This document shows positions 47,724 through 55,528 of a stretch of 64,000 bases of DNA, one piece after another. Source of the DNA: JAIBJN01 sp963775625 (GTDB taxonomy: Bacteria; Actinomycetota; Thermoleophilia; Gaiellales; Gaiellaceae); contig CAVZJM010000014.1 in NCBI GenBank assembly GCA_963775625.1, positions 62,001 to 126,000 of the forward strand, given 5' to 3'. Position 1 is the stretch's first letter, and every line of letters begins with the position of its first letter. The notes below the pieces were generated by a model. That model made no database searches, was not told where the DNA came from, and saw only the letters and a program-made list of their open reading frames with translations. Both the position numbers and the translations under genes were made by a program.

Positions 47724-49058
47724 ATGCTGACACTGGACGAGCTGAAGGGTGCGGTAGCCGACGGATCCGTCGACACGGTGATCGTCGCGTTCACCGACAT
47801 GCAGGGCCGCCTCATGGGGAAGCGCCTGCACGGGGAGTTCTTCGTGGAGGAGCACGTCGGCGAGCACGGCGTCGAGGGTTGCAACTACCTGCTCGCGCTC
47901 GACATGGAAATGGACACCGTCCCGGGCTACAGGATGGCCGGCTGGGAGCAGGGCTACGGCGACTTCGTGCTCCAGCCCGACCTGGCCACGCTTCGGCGCA
48001 TCCCCTGGCTCGAGGCGACCGCGCTCGTCCTCTGCGACGTCACGTGGCACGACGGCACGCCCGTCACGCCGTCGCCGCGGCAGGTCCTCAACCGCCAGGT
48101 GGAGCGCGCGGCGGAGCTCGGCTTCGCGCCCATGTTCGGCTCCGAGCTCGAGTTCTACCTCCTCAAAGAAAGCTACGAGGAGGCTCACGCGAAGCACTAC
48201 CGAGACCTGACGCCCTCGGTGCCGTACATCCTCGACTACCACATCCTCGCCACCACCTACGACGAGCCCTTGATCCGTCAGATCCGGAACGGCATGCAGG
48301 GCGCGGGGATCAGAGTGGAGACGTCCAAGGGCGAGGCGTGGCCGGGCCAGCAGGAGATCAACTTCCGCTACGCCGACGCGCTGACGATGGCCGACAACCA
48401 CACGGTCTACAAGAACGGCGCCAAGGAGATCGCGCACCTGAACGGCTGCTCGATCACGTTCATGGCCAAGCCCGACCACACGTGGATCGGAAGCTCCTGC
48501 CACATCCATTCGAGCCTCTGGCGCGACGGCGAGAGCGCCTTTGCCGGCGAGTCGGAGGTCTTCAAGCAGTACCTGGCCGGGCAGATCGCCTGCCTGAAGG
48601 AGCTCGCCGTCTTCATCGCCCCGACGATCAACTCCTACAAGCGTTTCGCCGCAGGCAGCTGGGCTCCGACGACGCTCGCCTGGGGCCACGACAACCGCAC
48701 CTGCGGCTTCCGCATCGTCGGCCACGGGGCGGGCCTTCGCGCCGAGACGCGGATCCCCGGCGGCGACGTCAACCCGTACCTCGCGTTCGCGGCGCTGCTC
48801 GCTGCCGGCCTGCACGGGATCGAGAACGAGCTCGAGCTGCCGCCGCCGCTCGAGGGGAACGCGTACGAATCGGACGCCGAGCGCTTCCCCCACTCCCTCC
48901 GCGAGGGGATCGCGGCTCTCGAGGAGGGCACGATGGCGCGCGCGGCGCTCGGCGACGACGTCGTCGACCACTACCTGAACTACGCGCGCACGGAGCAGCG
49001 CCTCTTCGACGAGGCGGTCACCTGCTACGAGCGCGAACGGCTCTACGAGCGCGGATAG
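47724..49058 (+). CDS. glutamine-synthetase-like gamma-glutamyl-amine ligase (PuuA/GlnT type)
   Basis: This 444-residue protein belongs to the glutamine synthetase fold. The beta-grasp start DTVIVAFTDMQGRLMGKRLH is followed by catalytic GFAPMFGSELEFYLLKE (E-x-E), AGIRVETSKGEAWPGQQEIN (G-Q-x-E), GCSITFMAKPDHTWIGSSCH (M-A-K-P, then the glycine-His pair), and NSYKRFAAGSWAPTTLAWGH, with a closing CGFRIVGHGAGLRAETRIPG. The absence of adenylylation-loop NLYDLP-like residues and the neighbours fit gamma-glutamylation of a polyamine or amine rather than glutamine production. The next gene encodes a class I amidotransferase that would cut such gamma-glutamyl bonds, then an aldehyde dehydrogenase. Confidence 0.88.
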   Translation: MLTLDELKGAVADGSVDTVIVAFTDMQGRLMGKRLHGEFFVEEHVGEHGVEGCNYLLALDMEMDTVPGYRMAGWEQGYGDFVLQPDLATLRRIPWLEATALVLCDVTWHDGTPVTPSPRQVLNRQVERAAELGFAPMFGSELEFYLLKESYEEAHAKHYRDLTPSVPYILDYHILATTYDEPLIRQIRNGMQGAGIRVETSKGEAWPGQQEINFRYADALTMADNHTVYKNGAKEIAHLNGCSITFMAKPDHTWIGSSCHIHSSLWRDGESAFAGESEVFKQYLAGQIACLKELAVFIAPTINSYKRFAAGSWAPTTLAWGHDNRTCGFRIVGHGAGLRAETRIPGGDVNPYLAFAALLAAGLHGIENELELPPPLEGNAYESDAERFPHSLREGIAALEEGTMARAALGDDVVDHYLNYARTEQRLFDEAVTCYERERLYERG

Positions 49059-49077
49059 CGCGACGTAGACTCGTAGC

Positions 49078-49788
49078 GTGCGCCCGATCGTCGGCATCAC
49101 GAGCTACGCCGAGAACGCACGCTGGGGAGTCTGGGAGGCCCCCGCGGCGCTCATCCCCCTCTCCTACGTGAGCGCGATCGAGGCCGCCGGGGGCCGGGCG
49201 CTGCTCGTCCCGCCGAGCACGGACGGCGTCGAGGAGACGCTTGACGCCCTCGACGGGCTCCTGCTCTCGGGCGGCGCCGATCTCGACCCGGGCTCCTACG
49301 GCGCCGAGTCGCATCCGGAGACGAACGGGGTCCGGCCCGAGCGCGACCAGGCCGAGCTCGCGCTCCTCGAGGGGGCGCTCGCGCGCGACATGCCCGTCCT
49401 CGCCGTGTGTCGCGGGAGCCAGGTGCTGAACGTCGCCCGGGGAGGCGACCTCGTCCAGCACCTTCCCGAGGTCGTCGGCCACGAGGGCCACAAACAGGTG
49501 CCCGGAGTCTTCGCCGAGCACGACGTCGACGTCCTCCCGGAGACGAAGCTGCACGACGTCGTCGGCGAGCGTGCCCCCGTGAAGAGCCACCACCATCAGG
49601 GCTACGGGCGTCTCGGCGAGGGCCTGCGGGAGGCCGCCCGCGCCGAGGACGGCACGGTCGAGGCGATCGAGGATCCCTCGCGACGCTTCGCCCTCGGCGT
49701 CCTCTGGCATCCCGAGGAGGGCGCGGACGCTGCGCTCTTCCAGGCGCTGGTGGAGGAGGCAAAGCGCTACCGGGAGGAACGCTCGTGA
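49078..49788 (+). CDS. gamma-glutamyl-amide hydrolase (PuuD-like class I amidotransferase)
   Basis: This 236-residue protein has RPIVGITSYAENARWGVWEA, LDGLLLSGGADLDPGSYG, and the nucleophile elbow MPVLAVCRGSQVLNVARGGD (C-R-G-x-Q). The partner His and Glu lie in FALGVLWHPEEGADAALFQA (H-P-E). KSHHHQGYGRLGEG precedes it and is the family's S-x-H-H-Q. It cleaves the gamma-glutamyl amide to free glutamate and an amino acid such as GABA. It lies 20 bases after the ligase gene and overlaps the aldehyde dehydrogenase as GTGA. Confidence 0.88.
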   Translation: MRPIVGITSYAENARWGVWEAPAALIPLSYVSAIEAAGGRALLVPPSTDGVEETLDALDGLLLSGGADLDPGSYGAESHPETNGVRPERDQAELALLEGALARDMPVLAVCRGSQVLNVARGGDLVQHLPEVVGHEGHKQVPGVFAEHDVDVLPETKLHDVVGERAPVKSHHHQGYGRLGEGLREAARAEDGTVEAIEDPSRRFALGVLWHPEEGADAALFQALVEEAKRYREERS

Positions 49789-51131
49789 CCGCCGTTCTCA
49801 ATCCGGCGACCGAGGAGGTCATCCGCGAGGTCCACGCTGCGTCGGCCGATGAGACGGACGCCGCCGTCGCACGGGCGAAGGCCGCCTTCCCGGCCTGGCG
49901 GGCGGTCGCCCCGGCCGACCGGGCACGGCTGCTTCGACGCGTCGCCACGCTCGTCGAGGAGCACGCCGAAGAGCTCGCCCGCATCGAGTCCGAGAACGTC
50001 GGCAAGCCCATCGGCGGCGCCCGCGCCGAGGTCGGGATGGTGGCCGACGTCTTCCACTTCTACGCGGGCGCCGTCGACAAGCACCACGGCGAGACGATCC
50101 CCGTCGCCGGCGGAGTCGACCTGACCTTCCGCGAGCCGCTCGGGGTCGTCGGCCTGATCGTCCCCTGGAACTTCCCGCTCAACATCTCCAGCTGGAAGCT
50201 TGGGCCGGCGCTGGCCTGCGGGAACACGGTCGTGCTGAAGCCCGCCGAGCTGACGCCGCTCTCGGCCCTGAGGCTCGGCGAGCTCGCGCTCGAGGCCGGG
50301 CTCCCCGAGGGCGTCGTCAACGTCGTCGCCGGCAAAGGGTCCGTCGTCGGGCAGCGCCTCGTCGAGCACCCCGACGTGGCCAAGATCGGCTTCACCGGCT
50401 CGACGGAGGTCGGGCGCGGGGTGATGCAGGGCGCGGCCGCCACGATCAAGCGCGTGACGCTCGAGCTCGGGGGCAAGTCGGCCAACGTGGTCTTCGCCGA
50501 CGCCGACCTGGAGAAGGCCGCCTCCGCGGCGCCCTACGCCGTCTTCGACAACGCCGGCCAGGACTGCTGCGCCCGGTCGCGCATCTTCGTGGAGCGCCCC
50601 GTCTACGATCGCTTCCTGGAGCTACTGGTCGACTCGACGCGCGGCGTGAAGGTCGGCGACCCGTCCGACGACGCGACCGAGATGGGGCCGCTGATCTCCG
50701 CGGCTCATCGAGAGACGGTCTCGTCCTTCGTCGACGGAGGCGTCGCGTTCCAGGGAGACGTCCCGGAGGGGCCCGGCTTCTGGTTTCCCTGCACGCTCGT
50801 CGAGGCCTCGAACGACGACCGCGTCGCCCGCGAGGAGGTCTTCGGCCCGGTCGCCGCCGTGATCCCGTTCGAGGACGAGGCGGAAGCTCTTCGCCTGGCC
50901 AACGACACGCCGTACGGCCTCTCGGGCTCGATCTGGACGCGCGACGGCGCCCGGGCGCTACGCATGGCGCGCGGCCTCGACTCCGGCGTCCTCTCCGTCA
51001 ACTCGAACAGCTCCGTACGCGTCTCGACCCCGTTCGGCGGCTTCAAGCAGTCGGGCTTCGGCCGCGAACTGGGCCTGCACGCCCTCGAGGGCTACTCCGA
51101 GGTCAAGAACGTCTTCGTCTCGACCGAGTAG
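49785..51131 (+). CDS. NAD(P)-dependent aldehyde dehydrogenase
   Basis: This 448-residue protein starts at GTG 49785. It has PLGVVGLIVPWNFPLNISSW (W-N-F-P), GNTVVLKPAELTPLSALRLG, FTGSTEVGRGVMQGAA (cofactor), VTLELGGKSANVVFADADLE (catalytic Glu), NAGQDCCARSRIFVERPVYD (catalytic Cys in Q-D-C-C), and YGLSGSIWTRDGARALRMAR. The substrate is probably gamma-aminobutyraldehyde or a gamma-glutamyl derivative, given the flanking ligase and hydrolase, as in the Puu pathway. There is no dedicated amine oxidase gene beside it, although the dehydrogenase fusion at 41316 could play that part. Confidence 0.9.
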   Translation: MTAVLNPATEEVIREVHAASADETDAAVARAKAAFPAWRAVAPADRARLLRRVATLVEEHAEELARIESENVGKPIGGARAEVGMVADVFHFYAGAVDKHHGETIPVAGGVDLTFREPLGVVGLIVPWNFPLNISSWKLGPALACGNTVVLKPAELTPLSALRLGELALEAGLPEGVVNVVAGKGSVVGQRLVEHPDVAKIGFTGSTEVGRGVMQGAAATIKRVTLELGGKSANVVFADADLEKAASAAPYAVFDNAGQDCCARSRIFVERPVYDRFLELLVDSTRGVKVGDPSDDATEMGPLISAAHRETVSSFVDGGVAFQGDVPEGPGFWFPCTLVEASNDDRVAREEVFGPVAAVIPFEDEAEALRLANDTPYGLSGSIWTRDGARALRMARGLDSGVLSVNSNSSVRVSTPFGGFKQSGFGRELGLHALEGYSEVKNVFVSTE

Positions 51132-51286
51132 GGGACGGCCAGTGACGACGACTCGCTGGCGCCTCGTGGGCGGTGACGGGACCGAGCTGGGGATCCTCGA
51201 GAGCGCCGCCGGCTAGGCGGTCACGAAGCCCTTACATGCCGTCGCGATACTGATCGCGTCGGAACGGGCACGTACCCTTGGATGCG

Positions 51287-51775
51287 ATGAGACGCCCAGC
51301 CCTCGTCTTCCTGCTCGCCGCCGTCCTCGCGGGTTGCGGTGCCTCCGGCAACGGGGACGACGACCAGGAGGCGGCGCCGATTGCCGCCCAGACGGTCGTG
51401 CAGACGTTCAGCGAGGTGCCCGGTATGCCGACCCTGCGCGAACGTGCCGGACGAGTCCTGGTCCCAGCTCGGCCCAGGCCTCAACGTGCCGCCCGCAACC
51501 AGCAGGAGTACGGCACGTTCACGATCTACGTCGTCGCCCCCGATGACCCGGAGGCGGTTCGGTCGCTCCTCGCCGACAAGGACACGGCGGAGCCTCTGGA
51601 GGCCGACGCGAGCGGCATCTACTGGGACTACGACGAACTGGCGAAGTCGTACGTCGCCCAGAAGCGCTATGGCCCCAATGCCGTCCTCGTCTGGTGGAAC
51701 GAGCAGCGCGAGCGGGGCACGGACGAGCGCTGGGAGCGGCTCGACCAGCTGATGCAGAGCGTCGCCGCGGGCTAG
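51287..51775 (+). CDS. secreted lipoprotein of unknown function, possible compensating frameshifts
   Basis: This 162-residue protein has an N-terminal signal with lipobox: RRPALVFLLAAVLAGCGASG (V-L-A-G-C). The mature C-terminal half has YGTFTIYVVAPDDPEAVRSL and AVLVWWNEQRERGTDERWER. Between about 51455 and 51510, the annotated frame gives a basic, low-quality stretch (RVLVPARPRPQRAARN) while the next frame gives NVPDESWSQLGPGLNVPPAT, a far more ordinary protein segment. Two compensating single-base changes would give a consistent protein. The role is unknown; it is attached to the outer face of the membrane. Confidence 0.7.
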   Translation: MRRPALVFLLAAVLAGCGASGNGDDDQEAAPIAAQTVVQTFSEVPGMPTLRERAGRVLVPARPRPQRAARNQQEYGTFTIYVVAPDDPEAVRSLLADKDTAEPLEADASGIYWDYDELAKSYVAQKRYGPNAVLVWWNEQRERGTDERWERLDQLMQSVAAG

Positions 51776-51794
51776 AGCGATAAGCTCCGCCGCC

Positions 51795-52562
51795 ATGGGG
51801 CGGCTCGACGGGAAGGTCGTGGTCATCACCGGTGCCGGCGGCGGCATCGGCCGCGAGGCCGCGCTCCTCTTCTCCGTCGAGGGAGCGAGCGTCTGCGTCG
51901 CCGACATGAGCCGGGAGGCCGGCGAGCAGACCGCCTCGGAGGCGCGAGAGGCGTTCTTCCAGCAGGTGGACGTCGCCGACCCGGCGAGCGTCGAGGCCAT
52001 GTACACGGCCACCGCAGAGCGCTACGGCGGCATCGACGTCCTCTACAACAACGCGGGGATCATGCCCGCGGACGACGCGTCCATCCTGGACACGGAGCCG
52101 GACGCCTGGCAGCGCGTGCAGGACGTGAACACGAAGGGCGTCTTCCTCTGCTGCAAGCACGGGATCCCGCACCTGCTCGAGCGCGGGGGCGGCTCGGTCA
52201 TCAACGTCGCCTCCTTCGTGGCGCTCGTGGGCGCCGCCACCTCGCAGATCTCCTACACGGCGTCGAAGGGCGCCGTCCTCTCGCTGAGCCGTGAGCTCGC
52301 GGTCGAGTTCGCCCGCCGCGGTGTGCGGGTCAACGCGCTCTGCCCCGGGCCTGTCGAGACGCCGCTGCTCATGCGCCTCTTCGCCGAGACTCCTGGAGCG
52401 CTCGAGCGCCGGCTGCAGCACCTGCCCATGGGCCGCCTGGCCCAGGCGAAGGAGATCGCCCAGGGCGCCCTCTTCCTGGCGAGCGACGAGTCCTCGTATG
52501 TCAACGGGGCGACGTTCCTCGTCGACGGCGGCCTCACCGCCGCATACGTGACGGCCGAGTAG
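51795..52562 (+). CDS. short-chain dehydrogenase/reductase (classical SDR)
   Basis: This 255-residue protein has the cofactor site KVVVITGAGGGIGREAALLF (T-G-x-x-x-G-I-G), with Asp in VADMSREAGE indicating NAD preference. IDVLYNNAGIMPADDASILD (N-N-A-G) follows, then SVINVASFVALVGAATSQIS (Ser), YTASKGAVLSLSRELAVEFA (Y-x-x-x-K) and NALCPGPVETPLLMR. It oxidises an alcohol or reduces a ketone, substrate unknown. It stands just upstream of the metallophosphoesterase-flavin oxidoreductase operon and may belong to it, with a 63-base gap. Confidence 0.92.
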   Translation: MGRLDGKVVVITGAGGGIGREAALLFSVEGASVCVADMSREAGEQTASEAREAFFQQVDVADPASVEAMYTATAERYGGIDVLYNNAGIMPADDASILDTEPDAWQRVQDVNTKGVFLCCKHGIPHLLERGGGSVINVASFVALVGAATSQISYTASKGAVLSLSRELAVEFARRGVRVNALCPGPVETPLLMRLFAETPGALERRLQHLPMGRLAQAKEIAQGALFLASDESSYVNGATFLVDGGLTAAYVTAE

Positions 52563-52625
52563 TCGGCGGCTTGACGCCGCGAGGGCAGCGTCGTAGCGTG
52601 GCCCTTCCCTCGAGAGATCGCCCAC

Positions 52626-54194
52626 GTGCCGTCCAGCGCTTCTCGCCCGACAACGGACGTCCTCTCGTCCCGCACATCCCGGGAGGCCGCCGGCTGGCTC
52701 TGCACGACGAAGGTTGACCCGTCGGAGCTCTACCGCCCCGGGCGGAAGGAGCAGAAGCAGTTCTCGTGGATCAGCCCCAAGCCGCTCTGGGAGTCCCGCA
52801 ACGACAAGATCGCCCGCTGGGTCGGCGACTCGACGGACGACGAGCGGAAGCGCTGGGTGGAGGCGCAGCGGCGCAAGGGGGTCGATCCGCGGCTCACGAT
52901 CTCGCGGCACGCGGACAAGGACGAGATCTCGTTCATGGTCCTCGGCGACCCGGGGGAGGGAGACGACTCCCAGTACCAGGTGCTGCGGCCGCTCCGGGCG
53001 ACGTCGAAGGACACCGACTTCACGTTCATCGTCAGCGACGTCATCTACCCGGCCGGCGACCTGGCCGACTACCACGACAAGTTCTACTGGCCGTACCGCG
53101 GGCTGCCGGGGCCGATCTACGCGATCCCCGGAAACCACGACTGGTACGACGGCCTGCACGGGTTCATGACCCTCCTCTGCGGCGCCGACCCCGACCTGCG
53201 CCCGCCGGTGCACGCGAGCAAGAGCCGCTGGAAGCGCGCCTTCCTGGATCTCACCTGGCGCGAGCCGACCGAGGCGATGCAGGAGGAGATCAAGGAGATG
53301 CAGGCACTCCGGCCGGAGCCCTCGGGGCAGCCGGCATCCTACTTCGCCGTCGATCTGAAGGAGCTCGTGCTCGTGGGCCTCGACACCGGCATCCAGTCGG
53401 GGATCGACGACGAGCAGGGCGAGTGGTTCCGCACGATCTCGAAGCTCCCGAAGGACAAGATCCTCCTGACGGGGAAGCCGCTCGTCGTCGACGCGGCGCG
53501 CAAGCGCTGCCCGATCGCCGGCTCCGACGAGACGGTGAACGCGATCGTCCAGAACCCGGCCAACCGGTACATCGCCGTCATCGGCGGGGACATCCACAAC
53601 TTCCAGCGCTATCCGGTGCGCCATGCGGACGGACGCGTGGTGCAGCACATCATCAGCGGCGCCGGGGGCGCGTACACGAAGGCGACCCACAAGATCCCGA
53701 AGGCGACGCTCGACGGCTGCGGCTGCGACGAGGCCGACTTCCGCTGCTACCCGCGCCGGGGCGATTCCCTGGCGGCGTACTCGATCCTGCTCGACCGCAA
53801 GATCCCCCTGGACGTGGCCATCCCGTACGAGCTGGCGCCGGCGGTCATGAGCCTGCGGCTCGACAAGGTGGTCGACCCGGCGCGCGTCGAGGACCGGGAC
53901 AAGCAGGTCCCGCCCGACGTCTGGCGCAAGGCGAAGATCGTGTTCCCCTTCTCGGACGCGGGGATCATGGGGCCGCTCAACAAGAACTTCTCCGAGTTCC
54001 TCGACTGGAACGACCCCGACCCGCCGCTCTTCAAGAGCTTCCTCCGCGTCGACGCGCGGCCCGGCGAGGTCGAGATCCGCTGCTTCGGGGCGACCGGCTG
54101 CGAGGAGCACGCCGACGAGCCGCCGCTCGAGGACCACATCAAGGGCACGCGAGGCGGCGACGGAACCTGGACCTGGGAGGTTCTCCTTGCCTGA
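52626..54194 (+). CDS. metallophosphoesterase (calcineurin-like)
   Basis: This 522-residue protein starts at GTG 52626. Metal-binding motifs are ISFMVLGDPGEGDDSQYQVL (G-D-P-G-E in place of the usual D-x-H), DFTFIVSDVIYPAGDLADYH (G-D), PIYAIPGNHDWYDGLHGFMT (G-N-H-D) and AVIGGDIHNFQRYPVRHADG (G-G-D-I-H). A longer C-terminal part with CGCDEADFRCYPRRGDSLAA includes several cysteines. It probably hydrolyses a phosphodiester or phosphomonoester. The TTG start of the next flavin oxidoreductase gene overlaps its end by 8 bases, so it is part of the tightly coupled operon up to the patatin gene. Confidence 0.85.
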   Translation: MPSSASRPTTDVLSSRTSREAAGWLCTTKVDPSELYRPGRKEQKQFSWISPKPLWESRNDKIARWVGDSTDDERKRWVEAQRRKGVDPRLTISRHADKDEISFMVLGDPGEGDDSQYQVLRPLRATSKDTDFTFIVSDVIYPAGDLADYHDKFYWPYRGLPGPIYAIPGNHDWYDGLHGFMTLLCGADPDLRPPVHASKSRWKRAFLDLTWREPTEAMQEEIKEMQALRPEPSGQPASYFAVDLKELVLVGLDTGIQSGIDDEQGEWFRTISKLPKDKILLTGKPLVVDAARKRCPIAGSDETVNAIVQNPANRYIAVIGGDIHNFQRYPVRHADGRVVQHIISGAGGAYTKATHKIPKATLDGCGCDEADFRCYPRRGDSLAAYSILLDRKIPLDVAIPYELAPAVMSLRLDKVVDPARVEDRDKQVPPDVWRKAKIVFPFSDAGIMGPLNKNFSEFLDWNDPDPPLFKSFLRVDARPGEVEIRCFGATGCEEHADEPPLEDHIKGTRGGDGTWTWEVLLA

Positions 54195-55527
54195 TGCAGC
54201 AGCCTGGCCGGCGATCTTCGAGCCGCTTCGCTTTCGCCACCTCGAGGTGAAAAACCGGCTCTTCCGCTCGAGCATCTCCGGGCGCTTCGACAACTACGAC
54301 GGCTCCGGCACGGAGACGCGGATCGACTGGGACGTCAAGTTCGCCCGCGGGGGAATCGGGGCGATCATCTCCTCGAACACCCCGGTGCACCCACGCGGAG
54401 CGATCGTGCCGAACTACTCGCACCTCGACTCGGACGAGCGGGTGCCGTTCTACCTCGAGCTGGGAAAGCGCGTGCGCGACGCGGGCGCGAAGTACATCGT
54501 CCAGCTCGCCTTCTCGGGGAGGCAGCGAGACATCCCGAGCGTCCTCTACGACAAGGGCCTCTCCTCGACCGACAGGCCCGACCCTATCCACGGCTTCCAG
54601 TGCGAGCGGATGACGAAGGCGCAGATCGACGAGATCGTCGACTGCTTCGCCCAGGCCGCCCGCCGCGCCCGCGAGGCCGAGCTGGACGGGATCGAGGTGC
54701 ACGGCTGCAACGGCTACCTCATCACCCAGTTCCTCTCTCCCGCGATCAACGACAGAACGGACGAGTACGGCGGGTCGCTCGAGAACCGCGCGCGCTTCCC
54801 GCTCGAAGTCGTGCGCGCGATCCGGAAGGAGGTCGGCGACGACTTCCACCTCCAGTTCAAGATCAGCGCGATCGACGACGGCAAGGCGCTCTTTCCCTGG
54901 AGCAAGGAGGGCACGACCCTCGAGGAGTCGATCCAGGTGTGCAACTGGCTCATCGAGGCGGGCGTGGACGGGCTCCACATCTCGTCCGGCTACGTCTTCC
55001 CCCATCCGCGGAACCCGGCCGGGGCGTTTCCGATCGCAGAGGTCATCCGCTCCTTCGACACCATGCTCTCGAGCGGGACGAACACCTTCAGGAACTACCT
55101 GATGTTCCGTACCCCGCCCATCAACAAGGCGTTCGCGTGGGCGTGGGAGCGGCGAGTCCGCCAGCTCGGCGTCGAGGGCATCAACCTCTCGCTCGCCAGG
55201 GCGATCAAGCAGGTCGTGGACGTGCCCGTCCTCTGTGCCGGCGGGTTCCAGACCGCCTCGGTGATCGCGCGGGCGATCGAGGACGGCTCGACGGACGGCG
55301 TGACGATAGGCCGCCCGCTGATCGCCAACCCCGACCTTCCCAACCTGTTCGCCGAGGGCCTCGACCGGGCGCCGCAGCCGTGCACGTACTGCAACAAGTG
55401 CCTGATCAGCTTCGTCGAGAACCCGCTCGGCTGCTACGAGGAGAGCCGGTACCGCTCCCGCGAGGAGATGATCCGGCACATCATGTCGGTCTACGAAGGG
55501 GCGCCTCTGCCGGCCGAGGTCAAGTGA
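54187..55527 (+). CDS. NADH:flavin oxidoreductase (Old Yellow Enzyme family), paralogue 1
   Basis: It is 446 residues from TTG 54187. The TIM barrel has FEPLRFRHLEVKNRLFRSSI, GAKYIVQLAFSGRQRDIPSV (Q-L-x-F-x-G-R; others have His) and GIEVHGCNGYLITQFLSPAI (active-site H-x-x-N), with NDRTDEYGGSLENRARFPL. The end has RAPQPCTYCNKCLISFVENPL-GCY, a C-x2-C-x2-C-x10-C set matching the 4Fe-4S ligands of trimethylamine dehydrogenase/dienoyl-CoA reductase types, but no C-terminal FAD/NAD domain follows. It probably reduces an activated C=C bond using an external electron donor. It is the first of three tandem paralogues. Confidence 0.88.
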   Translation: MPDAAAWPAIFEPLRFRHLEVKNRLFRSSISGRFDNYDGSGTETRIDWDVKFARGGIGAIISSNTPVHPRGAIVPNYSHLDSDERVPFYLELGKRVRDAGAKYIVQLAFSGRQRDIPSVLYDKGLSSTDRPDPIHGFQCERMTKAQIDEIVDCFAQAARRAREAELDGIEVHGCNGYLITQFLSPAINDRTDEYGGSLENRARFPLEVVRAIRKEVGDDFHLQFKISAIDDGKALFPWSKEGTTLEESIQVCNWLIEAGVDGLHISSGYVFPHPRNPAGAFPIAEVIRSFDTMLSSGTNTFRNYLMFRTPPINKAFAWAWERRVRQLGVEGINLSLARAIKQVVDVPVLCAGGFQTASVIARAIEDGSTDGVTIGRPLIANPDLPNLFAEGLDRAPQPCTYCNKCLISFVENPLGCYEESRYRSREEMIRHIMSVYEGAPLPAEVK

Positions 55528-55528
55528 G

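Noticed and set aside
51142..51216. A 24-residue GTG frame (TTTRWRLVGGDGTELGILES) after the aldehyde dehydrogenase
   Set aside because: It could be a tiny gene or the start of a lost one, but there is no ribosome-binding site, no motif and no partner; chance is enough to explain it.
51519..54293. A 924-codon leftward open frame opposite the SDR and phosphoesterase genes
   Set aside because: It is antisense to well-supported genes with intact catalytic motifs and shows only Arg/Ala/Leu/Val-biased sequence with no motif.
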